DNA from: Corynebacterium sphenisci DSM 44792 | Lineage (GTDB): Bacteria; Actinomycetota; Actinomycetes; Mycobacteriales; Mycobacteriaceae | Assembly (NCBI RefSeq): GCF_001941505.1 | Contig: NZ_CP009248.1 | Coordinates: 1,054,001-1,118,000, forward strand | DNA: 64,000 nt | Direction of reading: 5' to 3' | Notes under the pieces: generated by a model | What the model was told of the DNA's origin: nothing | The model's database searches: none | The model's input: the letters and a program-made list of their open reading frames with translations, nothing else | In this document: positions 50,747-59,056 of the stretch, piece after piece | Position numbering within the stretch: the first letter of the stretch is position 1 | How the letters are laid out: each line of letters begins with the position of its first letter | Translations under genes and position numbers: made by a program

Positions 50747-51334
50747 GTGAGCGAGAACAGAAGGGCCGAGGACGCCGAGCTGGTGCAGATCGGCCGGGTC
50801 ACCAAACCGCATGGGGTGCGCGGGGAGGTCTCCGTCGACCCCAGCACCGATGACCCGGCGGGGCGCTTCGCCCCGGGCACGGTGCTGCGCGGGGTGCAGG
50901 CCGGCCGGGAGCGCGAGCTCACCGTCGCCGGCGCCCGGCCGCACCAGGGCCGGCTGCTGGTGCGCTTCGAGGAGGTGCCCGACCGCACCGCCGCGGAATC
51001 GCTGCGCGGGATGCGCTTCCTCGCCGAGGCGGTGCCCGACGCCGCCGGGGAGGCCCACTACGACCATGAGCTGGTGGGGCTGCGGGTGCTCGACTGCGGC
51101 GACGTCGACGCCGCGGAGGCCGAGGCCCGCGCCTACGACGGGGCGCAGCCGGAGCCGGTCGACGTCGGCGAGGTCGCCGGGGTGGTCCGCAACCCGGCGC
51201 AGCGGCTGCTGCGGGTGGCCCTCGACGACGGTGGCGAGGCGCTGGTGCCCTACGTGCGCGCCATCGTGCCGATCGTGGACGTCGAACAGGGCGCGATCGT
51301 GATCACCCCGCCGGCGGGGCTGCTGGAGCTGTGA
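50747..51334 (+). CDS. rimM: Ribosome maturation factor RimM
   Basis: The product is 195 residues. The N-terminal domain begins LVQIGRVTKPHGVRGEVSV, and a C-terminal PRC-barrel (EAHYDHELVGLRVLD, EALVPYVRAIVPIVDVEQ) ends in ITPPAGLLEL. RimM binds S19 and helps mature the 30S head. It is followed directly by trmD, whose start lies two bases past its stop. An insert of about 20 residues (AAEAEARAYDGAQPEPVD) in the PRC domain is longer than in E. coli. Confidence 0.95.
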   Translation: MSENRRAEDAELVQIGRVTKPHGVRGEVSVDPSTDDPAGRFAPGTVLRGVQAGRERELTVAGARPHQGRLLVRFEEVPDRTAAESLRGMRFLAEAVPDAAGEAHYDHELVGLRVLDCGDVDAAEAEARAYDGAQPEPVDVGEVAGVVRNPAQRLLRVALDDGGEALVPYVRAIVPIVDVEQGAIVITPPAGLLEL

Positions 51335-51336
51335 GC

Positions 51337-52206
51337 ATGCGCCTGGACGTGCTGACCATCTTCCCCGGCTACCTGGAGCCGCTGCGCCAGGCGCTGGTCG
51401 GCAAGGCCATCGAGCAGGGCCGGCTGGCGGTGCACGTGCACGATCTGCGCGCCTGGGCCCCCGGGGTGCACCAGAGCGTGGACGGCCCGCCCTGCGGCGG
51501 CGGGCCCGGGATGGTGATGAAGCCGGAGGTGTGGGGACCGGCCCTGGACGACGTGCTCGCCGGCGCGGGCCCGGCCGCGGCGAGCGCCCCGCTGACCTCG
51601 GCGGCCCCGCATGCCGGGCAGCTGCGGCGGGACGAGAAGGCCGGGGCGCCGCCGGAGTCCTCCTACGCGGGCGCCGCCGGGGCGGCGGGCGATGACCGGC
51701 CGCTGCTGGTGGTGCCCACCCCCGCCGGCCGGCCCTTCACCCAGGAGCTGGCCCGGCGCTGGTCGCTGGAGGAGCGGATCTGCTTCGCCTGCGGCCGCTA
51801 CGAGGGCATCGACCAGCGGGTGCTCGACGATGCCGCGGCGCGGTGGCGGGTCGAGGAGGTCTCCATCGGCGATTACGTGCTGATCGGCGGGGAGGTGGCG
51901 GTGCTGGTGATCGCCGAGGCGGTGACCCGGCTGGTGCCGGGGGTGCTGGGCAACCGGCTCAGCCATGAGCAGGACAGCTTCTCCGAGGGGCTGCTGGAGG
52001 GCCCCTGCTACACCCGGCCGCGCACCTGGCGGGGCCGGGAGGCCCCGGCGGTGCTGTTCAGCGGGGATCACGCCCGGGTGGATCGGTGGCGCCGGGACCA
52101 GGCGCTGCTGCGCACCGCGGCCCGGCGGCCGGAGCTGCTCGCCGGACTCGACCTCGACGCCCGGGATCGGGCGGTGCTGGAGCAGGGGGAGAGCCCCGAG
52201 GGCTAG
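51337..52206 (+). CDS. trmD: tRNA (guanine-N1)-methyltransferase
   Basis: The product is 289 residues from ATG 51337 (MRLDVLTIFPGY); GTG 51331 is also in frame but the GGAG site fits the ATG. The trefoil-knot SAM site is seen in CGGGPGMVMKPE, RYEGIDQRVLDD and SIGDYVLIGGEVAVLVIAEA. It methylates G37 of tRNAs and prevents +1 frameshifting. An insertion of about 35 low-complexity residues (from TSAAPHAGQL to AGAAGAAG) lies between the SAM-site strand and VPTPAGRPFTQEL. Its stop shares CTAG with the opposing cupin gene. Confidence 0.95.
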   Translation: MRLDVLTIFPGYLEPLRQALVGKAIEQGRLAVHVHDLRAWAPGVHQSVDGPPCGGGPGMVMKPEVWGPALDDVLAGAGPAAASAPLTSAAPHAGQLRRDEKAGAPPESSYAGAAGAAGDDRPLLVVPTPAGRPFTQELARRWSLEERICFACGRYEGIDQRVLDDAAARWRVEEVSIGDYVLIGGEVAVLVIAEAVTRLVPGVLGNRLSHEQDSFSEGLLEGPCYTRPRTWRGREAPAVLFSGDHARVDRWRRDQALLRTAARRPELLAGLDLDARDRAVLEQGESPEG

Positions 52207-52574
52207 GCCCGGTGCGGGGCCGAATGCCGGAAACCGGCCTCGTCGCCGGTGTGCAGGGTGAGCAGCATCACCGCCGGCTGCTCGGCGCGCACCGAATGCG
52301 GCACCCCGGCGCGGACGTAGACCAGCCGGCCCGGCTCCAGCAGGCCGGACTCGTCGCCGACCCGGAAGCCGATGGCCCCGTCGAGGGCCTGCACCGTGAT
52401 CGCGTGCGGGGCCCGGTGGGTGTCCAGGCGCTGGCCGGCGGCGAAGCGCATCACCACCACCGCGGCGCCGTCGAAGGTGCCCAGCCGCAGTGCGGCGGGG
52501 TGGTCCCCGGCACGCGCCGGCGGCGCCGCGGCGAGGGGGTCGAGGAATGCGTGGTCGACGGGGTCGTGGCCCAT
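52203..52574 (-). CDS. Small cupin-domain protein
   Basis: The product is 123 residues from ATG 52574, which follows GGAGGCGACC. The upstream ATG 52652 in the same frame lacks a ribosome site and gives a Pro-rich lead. The cupin core is VVVMRFAAGQRLDTHRAPHA, ITVQALDGAIGFRVGDES and LEPGRLVYVRAGVPHSVRAE. The metal-site histidines are reduced to about three. The domain is clearly related to the C-terminal domain of the methyltransferase at 57764-58984 (MRFTAGQVLPDHKAAHPITV). It may sense or bind a small metabolite. The gene is convergent with trmD. Confidence 0.78.
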   Translation of the reverse strand: MGHDPVDHAFLDPLAAAPPARAGDHPAALRLGTFDGAAVVVMRFAAGQRLDTHRAPHAITVQALDGAIGFRVGDESGLLEPGRLVYVRAGVPHSVRAEQPAVMLLTLHTGDEAGFRHSAPHRA

Positions 52575-52650
52575 GGTCGCCTCCGGGGCTGGTCGGGTGC
52601 GGGGATGCGGCGGGGCGGGCGGCCCCGGGTCGCCGGCGGCGTCCGGGTCC

Positions 52651-52660
52651 ATGCTATCAA
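52651..52660. promoter_or_regulatory. Overlapping divergent -10 elements
   Basis: TAGCAT on the minus strand (52651-52656) and TATCAA on the plus strand (52655-52660) overlap by two bases. The first would serve the cupin gene with a 70-base leader, the second the short frame at 52667. Confidence 0.35.
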
Positions 52661-52666
52661 CGCCCC

Positions 52667-52753
52667 ATGACCACCATGCCCCCGTTCGCCGTCAGCCCGC
52701 CAGTCCCGCCGGCCCCCGCCGCCGGCCGCGCCCCGCGGGGGGTGCGCCGATGA
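52667..52753 (+). CDS. Short upstream reading frame before the PAP2 phosphatase
   Basis: 28 codons starting ATG 52667, six bases after TATCAA, and ending in a TGA that overlaps the phosphatase ATG (52750). The peptide MTTMPPFAVSPPVPPAPAAG and a short Arg-rich end is Pro/Ala-rich. It may act as a translational coupler or leader peptide; it could also be a chance frame. Confidence 0.35.
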   Translation: MTTMPPFAVSPPVPPAPAAGRAPRGVRR

Positions 52754-53391
52754 TGGCCGGGCCGACCCGGGTGCGCCATCTGCTCGGCTGGACGGCGGTG
52801 CTGGCCGCCCTGGCCTGGTGGTCCACCACGGACGCCGGCCGGCGGCTGGACGGCGCGGTCGCCGCCGACATCGCCCGGCTGCGCGGCGCCGGGCCGGTGG
52901 CGGACTGGGCGACACTGGCGGATGCGGCGCTGCGGCCGCTGGCGCTCGCCCCGGCGACGGTGGTGCTCGCCCTGGTCCTGTGGTGGCGCTTCCGCCGTTT
53001 CGCGCTGCTCGTGCCCGCCTCCTTCGCCACCTCCATCGCGGTGACCTACCTGATCAAATGGGCCCTGGGCCGGCCCCGCCCGGCGGGCTGGCTCTCCGCG
53101 GTGGACCTCGGCGACGCCGCCTTCCCCTCCGCGCACGTCGCCGGGGCCTCGGCGACGGTGATCGCGGTGCTGCAGCTGCTGCGCCGGGTGGCCGGCCGGC
53201 TGCTCACCCGGCTGCTGCAGGCCGGGGCGCTGGCCCTGGTCGCCGCGGTCGCCGCGGCCCGGGTGTGGGTCGGCGCGCACTGGCTGGGCGATGTGGTCGC
53301 CGGGCTGGTGGTCGGGGTGATCGGGGTCTCCGCGGCGCTGCTGGTGCTGCGCGCGCTGCCCGCGCCGCGCGGGGCGGGGCCGCGGCTCTAG
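52750..53391 (+). CDS. PAP2-family membrane phosphatase
   Basis: The product is 213 residues with about five membrane segments. The three phosphatase motifs are present: KWALGRPRP (K-x6-RP), PSAHVAGA (a variant of PSGH) and ARVWVGAHWLGDVVAG. Enzymes of this type dephosphorylate undecaprenyl diphosphate, phosphatidic acid or decaprenyl-phosphate intermediates at the outer membrane face. The ATG overlaps the stop of the short leader frame. Its stop shares CTAG with lhr. Confidence 0.88.
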   Translation: MMAGPTRVRHLLGWTAVLAALAWWSTTDAGRRLDGAVAADIARLRGAGPVADWATLADAALRPLALAPATVVLALVLWWRFRRFALLVPASFATSIAVTYLIKWALGRPRPAGWLSAVDLGDAAFPSAHVAGASATVIAVLQLLRRVAGRLLTRLLQAGALALVAAVAAARVWVGAHWLGDVVAGLVVGVIGVSAALLVLRALPAPRGAGPRL

Positions 53392-56300
53392 CCGGCGGCC
53401 GGCCCCGGCGGGGCCAGCCCCGCCGGGGTGACCCGCATCCCGGCGGCGACCAGGGCGTCCCGGGCGGCCGCGGCGAGGGCCGGCTCCCCGTTGACCCGGC
53501 GCACCGCCGGGGCCGCGGGCAGCCCGGCCAGGGCCGCCACCGCCGCCTCCTCCGCCCCGGGCATGACCAGGAGGTTCGCCCCGCCGGAGGAGGCCCAGCC
53601 GGCGAGCCGGCCATCGGCGGCGAGGAGGGCCAGCGCCCCCGCCGCCCGGGTGGCCCGGCCGGGCAGGCCCGCCGGCCAGGGCGCCACCGCGCCATAGGGG
53701 TTGGCCGGGGCCCGGGCCGGCACCGCCCGGGCCCGCGGCGCCGCCCCGGCGGCGCGCAGCCGGTCCACCGTCGCCCGCTCGGCGAACTGGGCGGGCCCGG
53801 CCCCGGCGAGGAAGCCGCCGCGCAGCACCCGGCCGGCGTCCTCCATCGCGCGCAGCACCGGGTAGAGCCGGGCCCAGGACAGCCCATCGGCCTCCGCCGC
53901 GCCGCGGCAGGCCACGCCCCAGCGGGCGAGCAGGCCCTCGGCGTCGAGCACCGGGTCGGCGGCGGGGTCCGGCACGGCCCGCCACCGGCCGGCGACATCC
54001 GGCGGCTGCGGGATCCGGCGCACCCGGGCCCGGGAGGGCCGGGCCCGGCGCACCGGCCGGGCCGGGCGGGCGGGCCCGCCCGCGGGGCCGCCGCCGGCCA
54101 GGGCCCGGGCGGCGGCCATCGACTCCGGGGCGGCCAGGCCCGCCGCGGCGAGGGCGCGCAGGCCCGCCGCGGTCGCCCCGGCGGCTGCGCCGGCCGCCCC
54201 GGCCAGGTCCGCCGCGGTCCAGGACCCGCCCCGGCGCAGCACCGCGAGCAGCCCCGCGGCGTCCTCGTCGAGGTCCCCGGCGGCCCCCGGATCTGGGGCG
54301 GGCCAGGCGTCGACCAGCTCCGGCGGGGCGAGCAGCAGGTCCCGGCCGCGCAACCGGATCGCGAGCTCCCCGGAGCCGGCGAGGGCGTCGAGGTCCCCGG
54401 CCCCGGCGAGCAGATCCCATTCCGCGGGGGTCAGGCCGATCCCGGCGAGCCGGTCCACCACCTCGGCGGCGTCGCCGCCGCGGTGGGCCTGCCAGCGGGC
54501 CAGCGCCGCCGCGTCCACCGGGGCGAGCTCGGCGAGGGCGCGTCGCCGGGCGGCGCCGCGCAGCCGGTCCAGCACGCCCCGGTCGCAGAACTCCGGTTCG
54601 CCCACCCCGGCGCGGAACCGGCCCCGGACCAGCTCCGGGCCGGCCGCGGCGAGCAGCCGGCCCACCTCCGCGGGATCCCGGCCCAGCCCGGCGGCGGCCT
54701 CCGCCCGGGTGAAGGGCCCGTGGCCGCGGGCCCAGCGGCGCAGCAGCGGCGCCGGGTCGGCGGTGGCGAAGCCGGCGTCCACGGGATGCGCCAGATGGGG
54801 TACGCCCCCGATGTCCAGGGCCACCGCGGTCCCCGGCGGCGCCGCGCCGTCGGCGAGCAGCCCGGGCAGCTCCGCCCGGGGCACCGGGCCGAGGGCGCGC
54901 AGCGCGTCGAGGACGTCCCCGGCGTCGCGGGGCCGGGTGCCGGGGGCGCGCCGGCGTAGCCGGGCGACCGTCTCGTCGATGATCCCCGGGGTCAGGGCGG
55001 TGCGCAGGTCCACGCCGCCGACCAGGGCGGCGAGCAGCGCCGGGTCCAGGCGCAGGGTCGCCGCCCGGGCCTCCGCGGCGGGCACGTCGCCCTCGTAGAG
55101 GAACTCCCCGGTGTAGCGGAACAGCTGGGCGGCGGCGAAGGGGGAGGGGGCGGTGGTCTCCACCTCGTGCAGCCGGGCGCCGGCGAGGACCTCCCGCAGC
55201 GCGGGCAGGTCGTAGACGTCGACCAGGCATTCCCGGGCGGCCTCCAGCAGCACCGGCAGATCGGCGAGGTCGCGCACCGCGGAGAGCAGCTGCTCGGCGC
55301 GCAGCCGCTGCCGCCACAGCGGCTGCCGGCGGCCGGGCCGGCCCGGCCGCATCAGCAGGCTGCGCGCGGCGCATTCCCGGAACCGGGCGGCGTAGAGCGC
55401 GGTGCCGGAGACCAGCCCGGGCAGGTCCCCGGGGTCGATGTCGAACAGGTCGGCGCCGGGCACGACGTCCATGGCGGGCAACCGCAGCAGCACCGCGTCA
55501 TCGGTGGCCATCGGCCGGGCGTCCACGCCCCAGCGGGCCCGCACCCGGTCCCCGGCGGCCAGCGCCCAGGGCAGGGTGACCCCGCGGCCGTACGGGCAGT
55601 GCAGCACCACCTGCCAGTCGCCGGTCTCGTCCCGGAAGGACTCCACCAGCAGGTCCCGGTCATCGGGCACCATGCCGGTGGCGGCGCGCTGCCGCCCCAC
55701 CCAGTCCACCAGGGTGGCCGCGCCCCCGGCGCCGGCGACGTCGGCGATGCCCGCCGGATCGCGCAGCGCCGCCCCGATCGCCGGGGCCAGGGCGGCCGGC
55801 CGGGGCGGGGCGTCGCCGTTCCAGAAGGGCAGCCGGCCGGTGAGCCCGGGGGCGGGGGCGACCAGCACCCGGTCCCGGGTGATCCCGGTGACCCGCCAGC
55901 TGCTCGCGCCGAGGGTGAGCACATCGCCCACCCGGGTCTCGTAGACCAGCTCCTCGTCGAGTTCGCCGACCCGGCGGGGCTGCCGGGGCCCGCCGGCGTC
56001 GCCGCCGGCGGAGGCGAGGTAGACCCCGAAATAGCCGCGGTCGGCGATGGTGCCGGGGGCGGAGACCACCGCCTGCTGCGCCCCGCGGCGGGGCCGCAGC
56101 AGACGGGGCCGGGCCGGGTCGCGCTCCACCAGGGGCCGCAGGTCCGCCAGGTCCGGGGCGGCGAACTCCCCGGTGACCTGGCGCACCACCGCGTCGAAGA
56201 GGCCCCGGTCCAGGGTGCGGAAGCACCAGGCCCGGCGCACCGTGGCGTACCAGCGGTCCAGGTCCAGGCCGGGGGCGCGCTCCCGGGCCGGGGCGGCGCC

Positions 56301-57734
56301 GTCGGGGTCGGCGGGGTCGGGGCCCACCGGGGCGGCCGTGGCGGCGATGGTGTGCTGGGCGAGCACGTCGAGGGGGTTGGCGGGCACCGCGAGATCCTCG
56401 ATCCGGCCGGCCAGGGCGCGGCGCACGGTGACCGCGGACAGCAGCAGATCCCCGGGGTGCATCGGGTGCACCACCCCGCGGGACACCCCGCCGACCCGGT
56501 GCCCGGCCCGGCCCACCCGCTGCACCGTCGCCGCCGCCGAGGGCGGGGCGCCGACCTGCACCACCAGGTCCACCTCGCCCATGTCCACGCCCAGCTCCAG
56601 GGTGGCGGTGGCCACCACGCAGCGCAGCCGGCCGGATTTCAGGCCCTCCTCGATGTCCTCCCGCTCCGCCCGGGAGACGCTGCCGTGGTGCGCCCGGGCG
56701 AACACCGGGGCGGCCTGCCCGGCGACGTCGTCGACCAGGCCCAGCTGGGCGGGGGTGCGCCGGGCCGGGGCGGACAGCGCCTCCGGGTCGTGCTCGGCGG
56801 CCCACAGCTCGTTGAGCCGGCCGGTGAGCTTCTCCGCGGCGCGGCGGGAGTTGACGAAGACGAGGGTGGCCCGGGCCGCGGCGGCCTCCCGGTACACCAT
56901 CTCCGCCAGATGCGGCCAGACGCTGCCGGGCCGGTCGCCCTCCTCCGGGGGGTGCGCCAGATCGGGCACCGGCGGGCGCACGGTGATCTCCCGGCGCTTC
57001 GCCGCCGGCGGGGCGACCACGGCGCAGCCGCGGCCCCCGGTGAGCAGGTTCGCCACCTCCGCGACGGGGGAGACCGTGGCGGAGAGCCCCACCCGGCGGG
57101 CGGGCCGGCCGGCCAGGGCGTCCAGGCGCTCCAGGCTCAGCGCCAGGTGCGCGCCGCGCTTGTCCCCGGCCAGGGCGTGGATCTCGTCGACGATGACGGT
57201 GCCCACCCCGGCGAGGGTGGCCGCCGCCTTCGAGGTGAGCATGAGGTGCAGCGACTCGGGGGTGGTGATCAGGAACTCCGGGGGCCGGCGCACCAGCCGG
57301 GCGCGTTCGGCCGGCTCGGTGTCGCCGTCGCGCACCCCGACGGTGATGTCGCGCACCGGCGCCCCGGCGGCGCGGGCGGCGGCGGCGATCCCGGCCAGCG
57401 GCTCGCGCAGGTTGCGGCCCACGTCGGCGCCGAGGGCCTTCAGCGGGGAGACGTAGAGCACCCGCACCCCCGGGGCGGGCGGGGCCTGGTCGAGGAGCAG
57501 CTCGCCGATGGCCCAGAGGAAGGCGGCGAGGGTCTTCCCGGAGCCGGTGGGGGCGACCACCAGGGTGTCCCGGCCGGCGGCGATCTCCGCCCAGGCCCCG
57601 GCCTGGGCGGCGGTGGGGGCGCCCACGGCGGCGCGGAACCAGTCCGCGACCGGGGCGGGGAACCGATCCAGGGCGGCCGCCGGGTCCGCGGCGGCGGACC
57701 CGGCGGCCGGCGCCGGGGCGTGGTCATCGGTCAC
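53388..57734 (-). CDS. lhr: Lhr-type DNA helicase
   Basis: The product is 1448 residues from GTG 57734, preceded by TATCCT at seven bases. The helicase core has Walker A APTGSGKT at 61-68, DEIHALAGDKRGAHL, LSATVSP and motif VI QRVGRAGHRVGG. The Lhr-specific region (PANPLDVLAQHTIAATAA) and a long C-terminal part with winged-helix repeats follow, matching the roughly 1500-residue mycobacterial Lhr. It is a 3'-5' single-strand translocase and DNA:RNA helicase of the mitomycin-induced repair set; the C-terminal core of homologues has uracil glycosylase activity. An open frame extends upstream to 58397 but belongs to the opposite frame of the next gene. Confidence 0.93.
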   Translation of the reverse strand: MTDDHAPAPAAGSAAADPAAALDRFPAPVADWFRAAVGAPTAAQAGAWAEIAAGRDTLVVAPTGSGKTLAAFLWAIGELLLDQAPPAPGVRVLYVSPLKALGADVGRNLREPLAGIAAAARAAGAPVRDITVGVRDGDTEPAERARLVRRPPEFLITTPESLHLMLTSKAAATLAGVGTVIVDEIHALAGDKRGAHLALSLERLDALAGRPARRVGLSATVSPVAEVANLLTGGRGCAVVAPPAAKRREITVRPPVPDLAHPPEEGDRPGSVWPHLAEMVYREAAAARATLVFVNSRRAAEKLTGRLNELWAAEHDPEALSAPARRTPAQLGLVDDVAGQAAPVFARAHHGSVSRAEREDIEEGLKSGRLRCVVATATLELGVDMGEVDLVVQVGAPPSAAATVQRVGRAGHRVGGVSRGVVHPMHPGDLLLSAVTVRRALAGRIEDLAVPANPLDVLAQHTIAATAAPVGPDPADPDGAAPARERAPGLDLDRWYATVRRAWCFRTLDRGLFDAVVRQVTGEFAAPDLADLRPLVERDPARPRLLRPRRGAQQAVVSAPGTIADRGYFGVYLASAGGDAGGPRQPRRVGELDEELVYETRVGDVLTLGASSWRVTGITRDRVLVAPAPGLTGRLPFWNGDAPPRPAALAPAIGAALRDPAGIADVAGAGGAATLVDWVGRQRAATGMVPDDRDLLVESFRDETGDWQVVLHCPYGRGVTLPWALAAGDRVRARWGVDARPMATDDAVLLRLPAMDVVPGADLFDIDPGDLPGLVSGTALYAARFRECAARSLLMRPGRPGRRQPLWRQRLRAEQLLSAVRDLADLPVLLEAARECLVDVYDLPALREVLAGARLHEVETTAPSPFAAAQLFRYTGEFLYEGDVPAAEARAATLRLDPALLAALVGGVDLRTALTPGIIDETVARLRRRAPGTRPRDAGDVLDALRALGPVPRAELPGLLADGAAPPGTAVALDIGGVPHLAHPVDAGFATADPAPLLRRWARGHGPFTRAEAAAGLGRDPAEVGRLLAAAGPELVRGRFRAGVGEPEFCDRGVLDRLRGAARRRALAELAPVDAAALARWQAHRGGDAAEVVDRLAGIGLTPAEWDLLAGAGDLDALAGSGELAIRLRGRDLLLAPPELVDAWPAPDPGAAGDLDEDAAGLLAVLRRGGSWTAADLAGAAGAAAGATAAGLRALAAAGLAAPESMAAARALAGGGPAGGPARPARPVRRARPSRARVRRIPQPPDVAGRWRAVPDPAADPVLDAEGLLARWGVACRGAAEADGLSWARLYPVLRAMEDAGRVLRGGFLAGAGPAQFAERATVDRLRAAGAAPRARAVPARAPANPYGAVAPWPAGLPGRATRAAGALALLAADGRLAGWASSGGANLLVMPGAEEAAVAALAGLPAAPAVRRVNGEPALAAAARDALVAAGMRVTPAGLAPPGPAAG

Positions 57735-57741
57735 GGCGCCG

Positions 57742-57747
57742 AGGATA
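57742..57747 (-). promoter_or_regulatory. -10 element of lhr
   Basis: TATCCT on the minus strand ends seven bases before GTG 57734 and decides this start. Confidence 0.6.
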
Positions 57748-57763
57748 CCGGTGCCGGGGCGGC

Positions 57764-58984
57764 TTATCCGGCGGCGTCCTCGCCGGGTTCGCCGGTGTGC
57801 ATGCTCAGCAGCAGCACCGCGTCGCCGTCGGCCTCCACCCGGTGGCCGACCATGGCCGGCAGGTGCACCAGCCGGCCGGGGGAGAGCTCCTCGGCCCGGT
57901 CGCCGACGATGAACCGGGCGGTGCCCCGGATCCCCTGCACCGTGATCGGGTGCGCGGCCTTGTGATCGGGCAGCACCTGGCCGGCGGTGAAGCGCATCGC
58001 GATCAGGTTCACCCCGGCCACAGAGGCCAGCCGGGCGATCGCGGGCCGGTCGCCCTCGGCCGGCGCCGGGGCCTCCGCGGTGATGTCGTGGGCGGTGAGC
58101 CGGGCCGAGTCGGCGCCGGCGGCCACCCCCTCGGCGAAGGTGATCTCGTGGCCGGGGGCGAGGGTCTTCTCGCAGATCAGGCTCACCGCGCGCAGGTGCT
58201 CGGCGTTGCGGGTGAACACCTCGCGCATGCCGAGCACCCGCTTGCGGGCCGCGGGGTTGCGGGCCAGGTTCGCCGCGATCCGGGCGACCCCGGCGGGGCC
58301 CTCGTCGTCGAGCATCTGCCGCGGGTCGAGCAGCCCCATCGCGGTGGTGCGCGCCTCCACCACCCGGAAGCCGTGGGACTCGAACAGTCCGGTCCACTCG
58401 GCGACGGTGAGCGGCCGGGCGTTGACCTTGATGGAGCGGGCGAGCTGCTTGCGCAGATCCTCCTTGACCTCCTCGGCGACGTCGTCGGGGGCCAGGGCCA
58501 GCTCGTGGATGGCGTAGCGGCCGCCGGCGGCGAGCAGCCGGTGCGCCTCCTCGATGATCGCGGCCTTGCCCCGGTCGCCCTGCATGGTGAGCATCGCCTC
58601 GCCGACGACCACGTCGGCGCAGCCGTCGTCGAGGCCGGTGTCGTGCGCCTTGGCGGTGACCACCCGGCCGGCGTCGCCGATCGCCTCGGCGGTGGCGGCC
58701 ACGGCCACGGCGTCCTCGTCCACCCCGACGTAGGAGGCGGGGTGCCGGTCCAGCAGCTCCCGGGCGGTCAGCCCCAGGCCGGGGGCGAATTCCACGACCC
58801 GGGCGCCGGTGGGCCGGGCCCGGTCGACCATCCAGCCGGTGAGCTTGCGGCCGCCGGGGCGCAGCACCCGCTTGCCGAGCTTGGCGAGCAGCCAGTGCCC
58901 GCCGAGGTGCTCGTCATCGCGGTCGCGTTTGTTGCCGCGGGCGTGCGCGGCGTCGGGGGTGGGGGTGGATGCGGTATCGGACAC
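57764..58984 (-). CDS. SAM-dependent methyltransferase fused to a cupin domain
   Basis: The product is 406 residues from GTG 58984 with AGGAG upstream. The N-terminal 290 residues form a class I methyltransferase (ARVVEFAPGLGLTARELLD, YVGVDEDAVAVA, DDGCADVVVGEAMLTMQ, then an AAGGRYAIHELAL strand). The last about 95 residues form a cupin (NLIAMRFTAGQVLPDHKA, ITVQGIRGTARFIVGD, LVHLPAMVGHRVEADG). The stand-alone cupin near trmD looks like a copy of the second part. Neither substrate is known. The start region has an operator-like dyad, so the gene is probably repressed under some condition. A Lys/Arg/Asp-rich N-terminus precedes the first helix. Confidence 0.8.
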   Translation of the reverse strand: MSDTASTPTPDAAHARGNKRDRDDEHLGGHWLLAKLGKRVLRPGGRKLTGWMVDRARPTGARVVEFAPGLGLTARELLDRHPASYVGVDEDAVAVAATAEAIGDAGRVVTAKAHDTGLDDGCADVVVGEAMLTMQGDRGKAAIIEEAHRLLAAGGRYAIHELALAPDDVAEEVKEDLRKQLARSIKVNARPLTVAEWTGLFESHGFRVVEARTTAMGLLDPRQMLDDEGPAGVARIAANLARNPAARKRVLGMREVFTRNAEHLRAVSLICEKTLAPGHEITFAEGVAAGADSARLTAHDITAEAPAPAEGDRPAIARLASVAGVNLIAMRFTAGQVLPDHKAAHPITVQGIRGTARFIVGDRAEELSPGRLVHLPAMVGHRVEADGDAVLLLSMHTGEPGEDAAG

Positions 58985-58998
58985 GGCCGTACTCCTGT

Positions 58999-59031
58999 AA
59001 ATCGGGATCTGAGACTCCGATTTCCAGTATG
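58999..59031 (-). promoter_or_regulatory. Promoter and dyad of the methyltransferase-cupin gene
   Basis: On the minus strand CATACT (59026-59031) is a likely -10. AAATCGG and CCGATTT (59017-59023 and 58999-59005) form an inverted repeat with an 11-base spacer over the presumed transcription start. The geometry suits a repressor, for instance of the Rrf2 type, but the family is a guess. Confidence 0.45.
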
Positions 59032-59056
59032 CCCGATATTCACGATGAGGGAACCC

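Noticed and set aside
51331..51336. GTG start for trmD overlapping the rimM stop
   Set aside because: ATG 51337 has a better-spaced GGAG and matches the conserved N-terminus; GTG cannot be fully excluded.
57735..58397. N-terminal extension of Lhr by 221 residues
   Set aside because: It is the shadow of the methyltransferase-cupin gene, and the promoter and homology place the start at 57734.
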